NCBI GenBank assembly: GCA_021818285.1 | Contig: JAKAEO010000007.1 | Span: 1 to 40,505, forward strand | DNA from: Myxococcales bacterium | Lineage (GTDB): Bacteria > Myxococcota > Myxococcia > Myxococcales > Anaeromyxobacteraceae | Length of the DNA: 40,505 nucleotides | Direction: 5' to 3' | Part shown: positions 22,729 to 32,538 of the stretch, in pieces | Layout of the letters: each line of letters begins with the position of its first letter | Position numbering within the stretch: position 1 is the first letter of the stretch | Notes under the pieces: model-generated | The model's input: the letters and a program-made list of their open reading frames with translations, nothing else | Told to the model about the DNA's origin: nothing | Databases searched by the model: none | Translations under genes and position numbers: made by a program

Positions 22729-24401
22729 GGCGCGGCGGGCAGGCCGTCGTACCGCGGCTCGCTGGCCGCCTCGAAGCGGCGGCCGCTCGCGTCCACCGAG
22801 ACCGCCTGCGGGTTGCCGAAGGGGGCCTTCCGGAAGCGGAGGGCGTGGCCGCGGGCCTCCAGCGCCGCGGCGGTGGCGGCGTCCAGCCCCCAGGGTTCCA
22901 CCAGGATCTCGTCCGGCATCCACTGGTGGTGGATGCGGGGCGCGCCCAGCGCCTGCTCCAGCGGCATCCCGTCGTCCAGCAGGTGGACGATCACCTGGGC
23001 CACGGTGCTGGGGATGGTGGAGCCGCCGGGCGAGCCCAGCGCCACCCGCAGCCGCCCCTCCGGGTCGAAGAGCAGCGCCGGCGCCATCGAGGAGAGCGGG
23101 ATCTTGCCGGGCGCCACCGCGTTGGCGCCGCTGCCCTCCAGGCCGTAGAGGTTGGGCGTCCCGGGCGCGGCGTCGAAGTCGTCCATCTCGTCGTCGAGCA
23201 GGATGCCGGTCCCGGGGACCACCACGCAGGCGCCGAAGGGGGCGTTCACGGTGGTGGTCATCGACACCGCGTTCCCCTCGGCGTCGATCACCGACAGGTG
23301 GCTGGTGTGGCCGTCGACGCGCGGCGCCGGCCCCCCCGCCGGGATGGCCGAGGAGGGGGTGGCCCGCTCGCCGACCTCGGCCCGCAGGGCGCGGTCGAAG
23401 GCCGGGTCGGCCATCCGGCGGGCCGCCGCCACGGCGCCGGGCGCGAAGGCGGGATCGCCGAAGGGGCCGGCGCGGAGCGCGAAGAGCCGCTTCTCCACCT
23501 CGGCGAAGTGGTGCAGGAAGCGCTCCGGCCGGTAGCCGCCCGCGGTGGGCCGGTCCCCCTCCAGCGCCTGGAGCAGCCCGACGAGGATGGCGCCGCCGGC
23601 CGAGGGCGGCGGCATGGTGGCGATCCGCCAGCCGCGGTAGCTGCCCCAGAGCGGCTCCCGCTCGCGCACCCGGAAGGCCGCGAGGTCGGCGGCGGCGAGC
23701 AGCCCGCCGCGGGCCCGCACCGCGGCGGCGATGCGCGCCGCCAGGCGGCCGCGGTAGAAGGCCTCCGGGTCCCGGCCCAGGCGCCGCAGCGTCGCCGCCA
23801 GCTCCCGCCGGACCAGCCGGTCGCCCGGGGCGGGCGCCACCCGCGCGCCGCCCGGGCCCGGCACCAGGAACTCCCGCGCCGCCGCGCCGTCGGCCCGCAG
23901 GCAGGCCTCGTGCTCGGCCGCCGCCGCGGCGTAGCGCGGGGTGACGCGGAAGCCGCGGGCCGCGAGCCGGGCGGCCGGCGCCACCAGCCGGGCCAGCGGG
24001 AGCCGCCCGAAGCGGCGGGCCAGCTCCGCGTACCCCTTCACCGCGCCCGGCACCGCCACCGCCAGGCCGCCCTCCCGCGAGAGCCGGGGATCGGGCTTGC
24101 CGCCGCGCAGGAACATGTCGCGGGTCGCCGCCGCCGGCGCCACCTCGCGGAAGTCGATCACCCGGACCTTCCGCTCCTTCGCCGTCCACACCAGGGCGAA
24201 GCCTCCCCCGCCGACGCCGGAGGACTGGTTCTCCACCACCGAGAGGGCGAAGGCCGCGGCCACCGCGGCGTCGGCGGCGTTGCCCCCTTCCCGCAGCACC
24301 GCGGCGGCGATCTCGCTGGCCGCCGGGTGGGCGGTGGCCACGGCGCCGCGGGGGCCGGCGGCGGTGAAGGCGAGCGCGAGCGCGAGGAGCGCGGTTGCCA
24401 C
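22725..24401 (-). CDS. ggt: Gamma-glutamyltransferase
   Basis: 558 aa. Cleaves or transfers the gamma-glutamyl group of glutathione and similar peptides, normally in the periplasm; the N-terminal 20 residues are a Sec signal peptide. The proenzyme is cut before the nucleophile T366 in GHTSHLSVID. Other landmarks: GGNAADAAVAAAFALSVVENQSSGVGGGGF (split by pattern), DFRE, TTTVNAPFGA, LDDEMDDF and GSPGGSTIPSTVAQV. GTG start at 24401 with a G-rich stretch upstream. The gene is translationally coupled to the CheR-like gene. Free gamma-glutamyl amino acids can yield 5-oxoproline, so this enzyme may supply the substrate of the pxp system in the same window; that link is inferred. Confidence 0.94.
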   Translation of the reverse strand: MATALLALALAFTAAGPRGAVATAHPAASEIAAAVLREGGNAADAAVAAAFALSVVENQSSGVGGGGFALVWTAKERKVRVIDFREVAPAAATRDMFLRGGKPDPRLSREGGLAVAVPGAVKGYAELARRFGRLPLARLVAPAARLAARGFRVTPRYAAAAAEHEACLRADGAAAREFLVPGPGGARVAPAPGDRLVRRELAATLRRLGRDPEAFYRGRLAARIAAAVRARGGLLAAADLAAFRVREREPLWGSYRGWRIATMPPPSAGGAILVGLLQALEGDRPTAGGYRPERFLHHFAEVEKRLFALRAGPFGDPAFAPGAVAAARRMADPAFDRALRAEVGERATPSSAIPAGGPAPRVDGHTSHLSVIDAEGNAVSMTTTVNAPFGACVVVPGTGILLDDEMDDFDAAPGTPNLYGLEGSGANAVAPGKIPLSSMAPALLFDPEGRLRVALGSPGGSTIPSTVAQVIVHLLDDGMPLEQALGAPRIHHQWMPDEILVEPWGLDAATAAALEARGHALRFRKAPFGNPQAVSVDASGRRFEAASEPRYDGLPAAP

Positions 24402-24499
24402 GCCCCATCCATATCAGCCCCGGGCCACGCGGGCGCGGAACCGGCCGCCGGGCACCTCTCCGGGGTGGAAAGCGGGCAAGCGGCGCGGACCGGCCGCCG

Positions 24500-26398
24500 T
24501 CACCGCTCCGGGGCGGGGAGCGGCGCCCGGGGCGGCGCCTCGTGGCAGCTGTCGCAGTCGCCGCCGTCGAGCGGCGGGTGGCCCCCGTCGAGGAGCAGCT
24601 TCCCGCCGTCGGAGACGTGCGGATCGTGGCAGGCGGTGCAGCGGGCCCGCTCGACCGACCAGCCGCCGTGGGCCGCCGCCAGGTCGGGCGAGCCCAGCTC
24701 GTGGCAGCCGGCGCAGAGCTGCGGCACGGCGTCGACGAGCAGCTTCGGCTGGTCGGAGGCGTGGCCCCGGTGGCAGCCGAGGCAGCCGCCGCCGTCGACC
24801 GGCGCGTGGACGGTGGCGCCGGGCTTCGCGAGCCGGGCCTTCAGGGCGCCGTGGCAGCCGAGGCACAGCGCCTCGGGGCCCCGCGCCAGGAGCTTCGGCT
24901 CCTTCGAGCCGTGCGGGTCGTGGCAGGCGGTGCACTTCCCCCGCGCGAAGGGCTGGTGCTTCGACCGGGCGCGGACCCAGATCTTCTGGATGCCGATGTG
25001 ACACTGGAGGCAGACCGCGCCGACCTCCGGCTTCACCAGGCCGGCCTTCCCGGCGGCGTGCGGGGTGTGGCACCCGTCGCAGGCCCCGCCGGCGAAGGGG
25101 GCGTGGAGCTTCCCGCCCTCCCGGGCCTGGAGCATGCCCTGGTGGCACTTCAGGCACTGGTTGCCGATCCCGGCGCGGATCAGGCGGGGCGCGCCGGAGG
25201 CGTGGGGGTCGTGGCAGTCGGTGCAGGTCCCGCGGGGCTCCTCGCCGTGGATGCGCGAGGGCCTCGCGGCGCTCTTCCCCTTCGCGTGGCAGGAGAGGCA
25301 GAGCGGCTCGACGGCGGCGCCGAGCAGGTGCGGCCCCTTCGCGCCGTGCGGATCGTGGCAGGCGGTGCAGTTGCCGGCGCGCACCGGGGCGTGGACCGAG
25401 CGGCTCGACGCCCAGCCCCTGGCCCGCGCGTGGCAGCTGGCGCAGAGCTCCGCCTGCGGCGCGACCAGCATCGCCGGGCGGTCGCCGGCGTGCGGCCGGT
25501 GGCAGCCGTTGCAGCGCCCCTGCGCCGCCGGCCGGTGGGCACCGGCGCCGGCGATCCGCTCGCCGACGTCGCCGTGGCAGTTGGTGCAGAGGTCGGGACG
25601 GGCGGCGGTGAGCAGCGCCCCGCGGTCCGAGTCGTGCGGGTCGTGGCAGGTCGTGCAGGTGCCGGCTGCGACCGGCGCGTGGACCACCTTCTCCTTCTGA
25701 TCCTCCGCCCGGTCGGAGTGGCAGCCGAGGCACAGGTCCGGCTCGGCCTGGGCGGCGAAGGGCTTCCCCGGGGCGGGCGCGTGGCAGGAGGCGCAGTCGG
25801 AGGCCGGCGGGTGGACCACCGCGCGCAGCAGGGAGTCGTTCCCGCCGTGGACGTCGTGGCAGGTGGTGCAGTCCACCGACGCCACCGGGAGGTTCCCGTG
25901 GACCTTCTCCACGCCGGCGTGGCAGCCGGCGCAGAGCTTCGCCGGCGGGGCCCGCAGCAGGGCCGGCCCCGCCGAGGCGTGCGGCGCGTGGCAGCCGGTG
26001 CAGCGCACCGCGTCCGGCCCGCCGCCGTGGTTCGCGTGGAGCGCCCGCCCGGAGTGGCAGCCGGCGCAGAGGTCGGGCTGCTCGGTCTCCGGCGCCGCCT
26101 CGCCCGCGGCCGGGTGGGAGCGGTGGCAGGTGGCGCAGCCGTCGGCGTCGGCGAACGGGGGGTGGACCTGCGCGGCCTTGCGCTCGGCGGCCATCGCCGG
26201 GCCGTGGCAGCGACCGCAGTCGTCGCCGGTGTCGCGCTGCGCGGCGGCGCTGGCCACGGCCGCGGGGGGCTGCGGCTCCGCGGCGGCGGGCCCCGGCGCG
26301 GCCAGGGCCAGGGCGCAGAGGACGAGCGCGAGCCGCGTCGGTGGGTCCGTCGGCGCCCTCCGGGCGGCCGTGGGCGGGTGGCGTGGGTCCGGGAACAA
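24500..26398 (-). CDS. 24-heme c-type cytochrome (secreted, repeat protein)
   Basis: 632 aa. After a Sec-like signal segment (about residues 20-40, ending AAAEP), the protein contains 24 CXXCH heme-c sites, from C61 to C615, and no other domain. Hemes come in alternating pairs in ~45-residue units: an LCxxCH site, a VHxP spacer, then a CxxCHDPH or CxxCHxPH site followed by a leucine/lysine pattern. CxxCHDPH recurs seven times. This is a doubled-CXXCH multiheme family, expected to form an electron wire in the periplasm or on the cell surface for metal or other terminal electron acceptors. The in-frame start used is a TTG at 26398 with no ribosome site, so the exact N-terminus is uncertain. No porin-cytochrome partner is nearby. 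Confidence 0.9.
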   Translation of the reverse strand: MFPDPRHPPTAARRAPTDPPTRLALVLCALALAAPGPAAAEPQPPAAVASAAAQRDTGDDCGRCHGPAMAAERKAAQVHPPFADADGCATCHRSHPAAGEAAPETEQPDLCAGCHSGRALHANHGGGPDAVRCTGCHAPHASAGPALLRAPPAKLCAGCHAGVEKVHGNLPVASVDCTTCHDVHGGNDSLLRAVVHPPASDCASCHAPAPGKPFAAQAEPDLCLGCHSDRAEDQKEKVVHAPVAAGTCTTCHDPHDSDRGALLTAARPDLCTNCHGDVGERIAGAGAHRPAAQGRCNGCHRPHAGDRPAMLVAPQAELCASCHARARGWASSRSVHAPVRAGNCTACHDPHGAKGPHLLGAAVEPLCLSCHAKGKSAARPSRIHGEEPRGTCTDCHDPHASGAPRLIRAGIGNQCLKCHQGMLQAREGGKLHAPFAGGACDGCHTPHAAGKAGLVKPEVGAVCLQCHIGIQKIWVRARSKHQPFARGKCTACHDPHGSKEPKLLARGPEALCLGCHGALKARLAKPGATVHAPVDGGGCLGCHRGHASDQPKLLVDAVPQLCAGCHELGSPDLAAAHGGWSVERARCTACHDPHVSDGGKLLLDGGHPPLDGGDCDSCHEAPPRAPLPAPER

Positions 26399-26443
26399 GG
26401 CCGAGAGGATATGCGGCCCGGCCGGCCGTGGAATTGGCGCAGG

Positions 26444-27709
26444 TCAAGAGGCCGCGCCGGGACCGATCGCGTCGAGGGCGCGCCGGAACTCCCGCAGCAG
26501 GTCCCGCCAGTCCTCCACCCCCACCGAGACCCGCACCAGCGCGTCGCCGAGGCCGCAGCGCCGCATCTCCTCGGGCGACAGCTCGGAGTGGGTGGTGGTG
26601 GCGGGGTGGCAGGCCAGGCTCTCCACGCCCCCCAGGCTCACCGCGTCGCGGGCGATCTCCAGGCGGCGCAGGAACTCGAAGGCCGCCGCCTTCCCGCCGC
26701 GCAGCTCCATCGAGAAGATGGCGCCGGGGAAGCGGCACTGGGCGTCGCGGATGCGGATCTGCTCCGGGTCGGTGAAGCGCGTCGGGTACCGCATCCGGGC
26801 CACCTGCGGGTGGTCGGCCAGCGCCTCGGCGATGCGCTGGGCGTTCTTGCTCTGCCGGTTCATCCGCAGCTCGACGGTGGGCAGGCGCCCGGCCAGCATC
26901 CAGCACTCGTCCGGCTGCAGGATGTTGCCGAGGATGGCGCGGGTGCCGCGCAGCAGCGCCACCTGCTCCGGGTCCCGCCCCAGCACCACGCCGCCCAGCA
27001 TGTCGCTGAAGCCGGAGAGGTACTTGGTGGCCGAGTAGACGACCAGGTCGGCGCCCAGCGCCAGCGGGTGCTGGAAGCAGGGGCCGAGGAAGGTGTTGTC
27101 CACCGCCACCAGCGGCGGCTCGGGGCGCCGCCGCGCCGCCTCGGCGGCCGCCGCCACGTCGCTCATCACCAGGGTCGGGTTGGCCGGCGTCTCCACGAAG
27201 ACCAGCCGCAGCCGCTCGGCCGCGCCGATGGCGGCGGTGAGCGCGGCGGTGTCGCCCGCCGCCACCGGGATGCCGCGCATCCCCAGGGGCTCGAGGAGCT
27301 GGTGGACGAGGTGCTGGGTGCCGCCGTAGAGCGGCGTGGTGTAGACGAAGCTCGCCCCGGGCTGGCCGGCGGTGAAGAAGAGCGTGGAGATGGCGGCCAT
27401 GCCGGAGTTGAAGACCGCGGCGGCCCGGGCCCCCGGCTCCAGCGGCAGGATCTGGTCCTCCAGGATCTCGGCGTTGGGGTGGGACAGGCGCGAGTAGATG
27501 AGGTCCACGCTCTCGCCCTCGGCGGGCCGGGCCCGGCCCAGGGCGATGGCGAAGGCCCGCTCCGCCGCCTCGGGGCTGCTGAAGACGTAGGTGGAGGAGC
27601 GGAAGACCGCGGGCCGGGCCGAGCCCACCGAGAGCCGCGGGTCGAAGCCGCGGGTCAGGACCGCCGTCGGCGGGCGGACCACGTAGGGGTTTCCCTTGCG
27701 TCCGCTCAT
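26444..27709 (-). CDS. Cys/Met-metabolism PLP-dependent enzyme (cystathionine gamma-synthase / methionine gamma-lyase type)
   Basis: 421 aa from an ATG at 27709 with two GGAGG boxes upstream. Fold-type I PLP enzyme: YSRLSHPNAEILEDQI, FNSGMAAIST, TTPLYGGTQHLV, FVETPANPTLVMSDV, VAVDNTFLGP, the PLP lysine K229 in VVYSATKYLSGFSDM, and the C-terminal SLGGVESLACHPATTTHSELS (split by pattern). The N-terminal extension (about 30 residues longer than MetB) is typical of a subgroup annotated as cystathionine gamma-synthase or methionine gamma-lyase. Sequence alone does not separate these reactions. A minus-strand promoter-like pair (TTGTGG, 17, GACACT) lies at 27758-27730. Confidence 0.9.
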   Translation of the reverse strand: MSGRKGNPYVVRPPTAVLTRGFDPRLSVGSARPAVFRSSTYVFSSPEAAERAFAIALGRARPAEGESVDLIYSRLSHPNAEILEDQILPLEPGARAAAVFNSGMAAISTLFFTAGQPGASFVYTTPLYGGTQHLVHQLLEPLGMRGIPVAAGDTAALTAAIGAAERLRLVFVETPANPTLVMSDVAAAAEAARRRPEPPLVAVDNTFLGPCFQHPLALGADLVVYSATKYLSGFSDMLGGVVLGRDPEQVALLRGTRAILGNILQPDECWMLAGRLPTVELRMNRQSKNAQRIAEALADHPQVARMRYPTRFTDPEQIRIRDAQCRFPGAIFSMELRGGKAAAFEFLRRLEIARDAVSLGGVESLACHPATTTHSELSPEEMRRCGLGDALVRVSVGVEDWRDLLREFRRALDAIGPGAAS

Positions 27710-27803
27710 GGCCTCCACCTCCCGGGTCCAGTGTCGCGCCGCGCGCCCCCTTCCACAACGAGGCCGAACGGCGCGGAGGCGGCGCGGCGCCCGCTCATCG
27801 CCC

Positions 27804-27832
27804 TTGAAAGGCGGGGCCCCGGCGCCTAGCCT
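27804..27832 (+). promoter_or_regulatory. glmU promoter placed for a leaderless message
   Basis: TTGAAA (27804-27809), exactly 17 bases, TAGCCT (27827-27832), then six bases and the ATG. Transcription should begin at or next to the A of the ATG, and there is no room for a ribosome site. Confidence 0.55.
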
Positions 27833-27838
27833 GCCGCC

Positions 27839-29266
27839 ATGGTCACCGCCAGGCGCACCCCCCTCGCCGCCATCGTCCTCGCCGCCGGCCAGGGCACCCG
27901 CATGAAGACCCGCCGCCCCAAGGTGCTGCACGAGGTGTGCGGCCGCCCGCTCGTCTACTACCCGGTGCGCCGGGCGCTCGACGCCGGCGCCGGCCCGGTG
28001 GTGGTGGTGGTGGGCCACGAGGCGGAGCAGGTCGAGGCGGCGGTCGCCGCCGCGGTGGCCCCGGCCCGGGTGGAGTTCGCCGTCCAGGGCAAGCAGCTCG
28101 GCACCGCCCACGCGGTGCTGGCCGCCCGCAAGGCCCTCGCCGGCTTCGAGGGCGACGTGCTCATCCTCTCCGGGGACACCCCGCTCATCACCCGCGAGAC
28201 GCTGGAGGCGGTGCGGGCCGCCAAGGCCGGCTCGAAGGCGGCGCTGGCCTTCGCCACCATGCACCTCGAGAACCCCACCGGCTACGGCCGGGTGGTGCAC
28301 GCCCCGCACGGCGGCCCGGCGCTGGTGGTGGAGGAGAAGGACGCCGCCGCCGAGGAGCGGGCCATCCACGAGGTGAACGCCGGGCTCTACTGCGCCGACG
28401 CCGCCTTCCTCTGGGAGACGCTGGGCCGGGTGGACGCGAAGAACGCCAAGCGCGAGTTCTACCTCACCGACCTGGTGGCGCTGGCCGCCGAGGGGCCGGG
28501 GGCGGTCACCGCCCACGTCTCGTCGGTGGAGGCCTCGGGCGTGAACGACCAGGAGGAGCTGTCGCTGGCGGTGCGGGCCCTGACCCGCCGCTTCGCCACC
28601 GCCCACCTGAAGGCGGGCGTCACCATCGAGGACCCGGAGCGCTTCGACTGCGACGAGGAGGTGGCCATCGGCGCCGACACCGTGGTGGAGCCCGGGGTGC
28701 GGCTGCGCGGCCGCACCCGGATCGGCGAGGGCTGCCGGGTGGGCCAGGGGGCGATCCTCACCGACACCGTGGTGGAGGACGGCGCGGCGGTGAAGCCCTA
28801 CACGGTGGCAGAGGAGGCGCGGATCGGGCCCGGCGCGCAGGTCGGCCCCTTCGCCCGGCTGCGGCCCGGCGCCGACCTGGGACCGCAGGTGAAGATCGGC
28901 AACTTCGTCGAGGTGAAGAAGTCGCGCCTCGGCAAGGGCTCCAAGGCGAACCACCTCACCTACCTGGGCGACGCCACCATCGGCGAGGGGGTGAACGTGG
29001 GCTGCGGCACCGTCACCTGCAACTACGACGGGGAGCGGAAGCACCCCACCGTCATCGGCGACGGCGTCTTCGTCGGGTCGGACGCCATCCTGGTGGCCCC
29101 CATCACCATCGGCGAGGGGGCCTACGTCGCCGCCGGCTCGACCCTCACCGCCGACGTCCCGCCGGGCGCGCTGGCGCTGGGGCGCGCCCACCAGGTGAAC
29201 AAGGAGGGCTGGGCGGAGCGGCTCCACCGGGCCCGCAAGGCGCGCGCCGGGAAGCGCCGGAAGTAG
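27839..29266 (+). CDS. glmU: Bifunctional GlcNAc-1-P uridyltransferase / GlcN-1-P acetyltransferase
   Basis: 475 aa. Makes UDP-GlcNAc for peptidoglycan and lipopolysaccharide. The N-terminal pyrophosphorylase domain (about 8-235) has LAAGQGTRMKTRRPKVLHEV (split by pattern), QLGTAHAV, LSGDTPLI, YGRVV, EVNAGLY and the metal-binding GVNDQEEL. The C-terminal left-handed beta-helix (about 260-475) shows hexapeptide repeats, ARLRPGADLG, NFVEVKKSRLGKGSKANHLTYLGDA (split by pattern), CGTVTCNYDG with the catalytic region, and DAILVAPITIGEGAYVAAGS. Normal length. It has its own promoter and is followed by an EamA transporter; glmS, the preceding pathway step, is the next gene but one, so UDP-GlcNAc supply is clustered. 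Confidence 0.97.
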   Translation: MVTARRTPLAAIVLAAGQGTRMKTRRPKVLHEVCGRPLVYYPVRRALDAGAGPVVVVVGHEAEQVEAAVAAAVAPARVEFAVQGKQLGTAHAVLAARKALAGFEGDVLILSGDTPLITRETLEAVRAAKAGSKAALAFATMHLENPTGYGRVVHAPHGGPALVVEEKDAAAEERAIHEVNAGLYCADAAFLWETLGRVDAKNAKREFYLTDLVALAAEGPGAVTAHVSSVEASGVNDQEELSLAVRALTRRFATAHLKAGVTIEDPERFDCDEEVAIGADTVVEPGVRLRGRTRIGEGCRVGQGAILTDTVVEDGAAVKPYTVAEEARIGPGAQVGPFARLRPGADLGPQVKIGNFVEVKKSRLGKGSKANHLTYLGDATIGEGVNVGCGTVTCNYDGERKHPTVIGDGVFVGSDAILVAPITIGEGAYVAAGSTLTADVPPGALALGRAHQVNKEGWAERLHRARKARAGKRRK

Positions 29267-29280
29267 CGGGCGCGACCCCC

Positions 29281-30177
29281 GTGGACGGCGGACGCAGGCG
29301 GCTCCTGTACCTCAAGCTGGCGCTCACCGCGGTGGCCTGGGGCGGCACCTTCGTCGCCGGGCGGGTGCTGGCGCGGAGCATGCCGCACCTGGTCGCGGCC
29401 GGGGGGCGCTACCTGGTGGCCAGCGCCTGCCTGGTGGCCCTGACCATCTGGAAGGAGGGGCGCCTCCCGGTCCCGCCCCGCCCGCAGATCTGGGGGACGG
29501 CGCTGCTCGGCCTCACCGGGATGTTCCTCTACAACCTCTTCTTCTTCGGGGCGCTGGGGCGGCTCCCCGCCAGCCGCACCGCGCTCATCGTGGCGCTGAG
29601 CCCGGCCTCCACCGCCCTCCTCATGGCGGCCTTCCACCGGGAGGCCCTGCCGGCGCGGCGCTGGGCCGGCATCGCCGTGGCCTTCCTGGGCGTGGCCGTC
29701 GCCCTCTCCCACGGCCGGGTCTGGGCCCTCTTCTCCTCCGGGCTCGGCGCCGGGGAGGGGCTGATGCTGGCCGGCACCCTCTCCTGGGCCGCCTACACCG
29801 TCCTCGGGCGCGCCGTGCTCCGCAGCCTCTCGCCGCTCGCCGCCACCACCTGGGCCTCGCTGTGGGGAACGCTCTGGCTGGGGCTCGGCGCCGCCGCCGA
29901 GTGGTCCGGCTTCCACGCCTCGCAGCTCGGCTGGCGGAACCTCGCCGCCATCGGCTACCTGGGCGCGGTGGGCACCGCCATCGCCTTCGTCTGGTACGCG
30001 GAGGGGGTGCGGGAGATCGGCCCCACCCGCTCGGCCATCTTCAACAACCTCGTCCCCATCTTCGGCATGACCGCCGGGGTGGTGCTGCTCGGCGAGCCGC
30101 TGCACTGGACGATGGTGGCGGGCGGGGTGGTGGCGCTGCTCGGGGTGACGCTGGTGAACCTGCCGTCGCGCCGCTGA
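29281..30177 (+). CDS. DMT-superfamily (EamA) transporter
   Basis: 298 aa from a GTG at 29281, 14 bases after glmU. About ten membrane helices in two EamA halves: the first starts LKLALTAVAWGGTFVAGR with FFFGALGRLPASRTALI; the second has LMLAGTLSWAAYTVLGRAVL and ends IFNNLVPIFGMTAGVVLLGEPL with GGVVALLGVTLVNL (split by pattern). Such proteins export or import amino acids, sugars or other metabolites; the substrate cannot be told. Lies between glmU and glmS on the same strand without a visible ribosome site, so it is probably read from the glmU message. The frame is also open across glmU, which is a GC artefact. Confidence 0.88.
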   Translation: MDGGRRRLLYLKLALTAVAWGGTFVAGRVLARSMPHLVAAGGRYLVASACLVALTIWKEGRLPVPPRPQIWGTALLGLTGMFLYNLFFFGALGRLPASRTALIVALSPASTALLMAAFHREALPARRWAGIAVAFLGVAVALSHGRVWALFSSGLGAGEGLMLAGTLSWAAYTVLGRAVLRSLSPLAATTWASLWGTLWLGLGAAAEWSGFHASQLGWRNLAAIGYLGAVGTAIAFVWYAEGVREIGPTRSAIFNNLVPIFGMTAGVVLLGEPLHWTMVAGGVVALLGVTLVNLPSRR

Positions 30178-30230
30178 CGGCGCCCTCGCCGGCGCCGGGC
30201 CCCGCCCGGGCGATGCGGCGGGGCGCACCC

Positions 30231-30259
30231 TTCGACCGGGCGCGGCCCCGTGCTATGAA
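30231..30259 (+). promoter_or_regulatory. glmS promoter placed for a leaderless message
   Basis: TTCGAC (30231-30236), 17 bases, TATGAA (30254-30259) with an extended TGC just before it, then six bases and the ATG at 30266. The geometry is identical to glmU. No glmS ribozyme can fit in the 88 bases upstream together with this promoter. Confidence 0.55.
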
Positions 30260-30265
30260 CCCCCC

Positions 30266-32098
<1,833 letters not shown>

Positions 32099-32103
32099 CC
32101 GCG

Positions 32104-32538
32104 ATGCAGCTCTCCCGGAAGATCCTGCTGACCCTCGCCGCCGCCTTCATCGCCATCCAGCTGGTGCCGGTGCCGCGCACCAACCCCCCGGTCGAGGCGG
32201 ACGTCCCGGCCCCGCCCGAGGTGAAGGCGCTGCTGCGGCGCGCCTGCTACGACTGCCACTCCAACGAGACGGTCTGGCCCCCGCAGTCCCGCGTCGCCCC
32301 CGCCTCCTGGATGGTGGCCTACGACGTGTGGGACGGGCGCCGGGAGCTGAACTTCTCGCGCTGGAACGCGCTCCCCGGGCGCGTCCGGGCGAAGCTCCCG
32401 GAGAAGGTGGCGAAGGAGGTGCGGGACGAGAAGGACATGCCGCCCCTCCTCTACCGCTGGGCCCACCCCGGGGCGCGGCTCACCGACGCCGAGCGGGCCG
32501 CCATCGCCGCCTGGGCGGCGACGCTCGCGCCGCGATGA
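32104..32538 (+). CDS. Haem-binding domain (Haem_bd-type) periplasmic protein
   Basis: 144 aa. An N-terminal membrane anchor/signal helix (residues 6-23) is followed by NPPVEADVPAPPEVKALLRRACYDCHSNET (split by pattern) with one heme-c site (C48, C51, H52), WPPQSRVAPASWMVAYDV, ELNFSRWN, and the end KDMPPLLYRWAHPGARLT with ERAAIAAWA. This is the pattern of the Haem_bd domain found in small periplasmic heme proteins, with M in DMPP as possible sixth ligand. It starts five bases after glmS, and its stop overlaps the thpR start by four bases, so it is co-transcribed, although no functional link to amino sugar synthesis is evident. Confidence 0.85.
   Translation: MQLSRKILLTLAAAFIAIQLVPVPRTNPPVEADVPAPPEVKALLRRACYDCHSNETVWPPQSRVAPASWMVAYDVWDGRRELNFSRWNALPGRVRAKLPEKVAKEVRDEKDMPPLLYRWAHPGARLTDAERAAIAAWAATLAPR

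Noticed and set aside
24500-26398. Regularly spaced similar DNA segments resembling a repeat array (CRISPR-like)
   Set aside because: The repeats encode CXXCH heme sites in one continuous reading frame and vary at codon third positions; not a CRISPR array.
26408-26447. A promoter for the 24-heme cytochrome using TTGACC at 26447-26442
   Set aside because: The only AT-rich hexamer downstream (CATATC) is 28 bases away, too far for a normal spacer.
24395-27829. A 1144-codon plus-strand frame across the cytochrome and PLP-enzyme genes
   Set aside because: Antisense shadow; its apparent repeats only mirror the CXXCH repeats of the real cytochrome on the other strand.
30178-30265. A glmS ribozyme or riboswitch in the glmS leader
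   Set aside because: The gap is 88 bases and contains a promoter ending six bases before the ATG, leaving no transcribed leader for a ribozyme.
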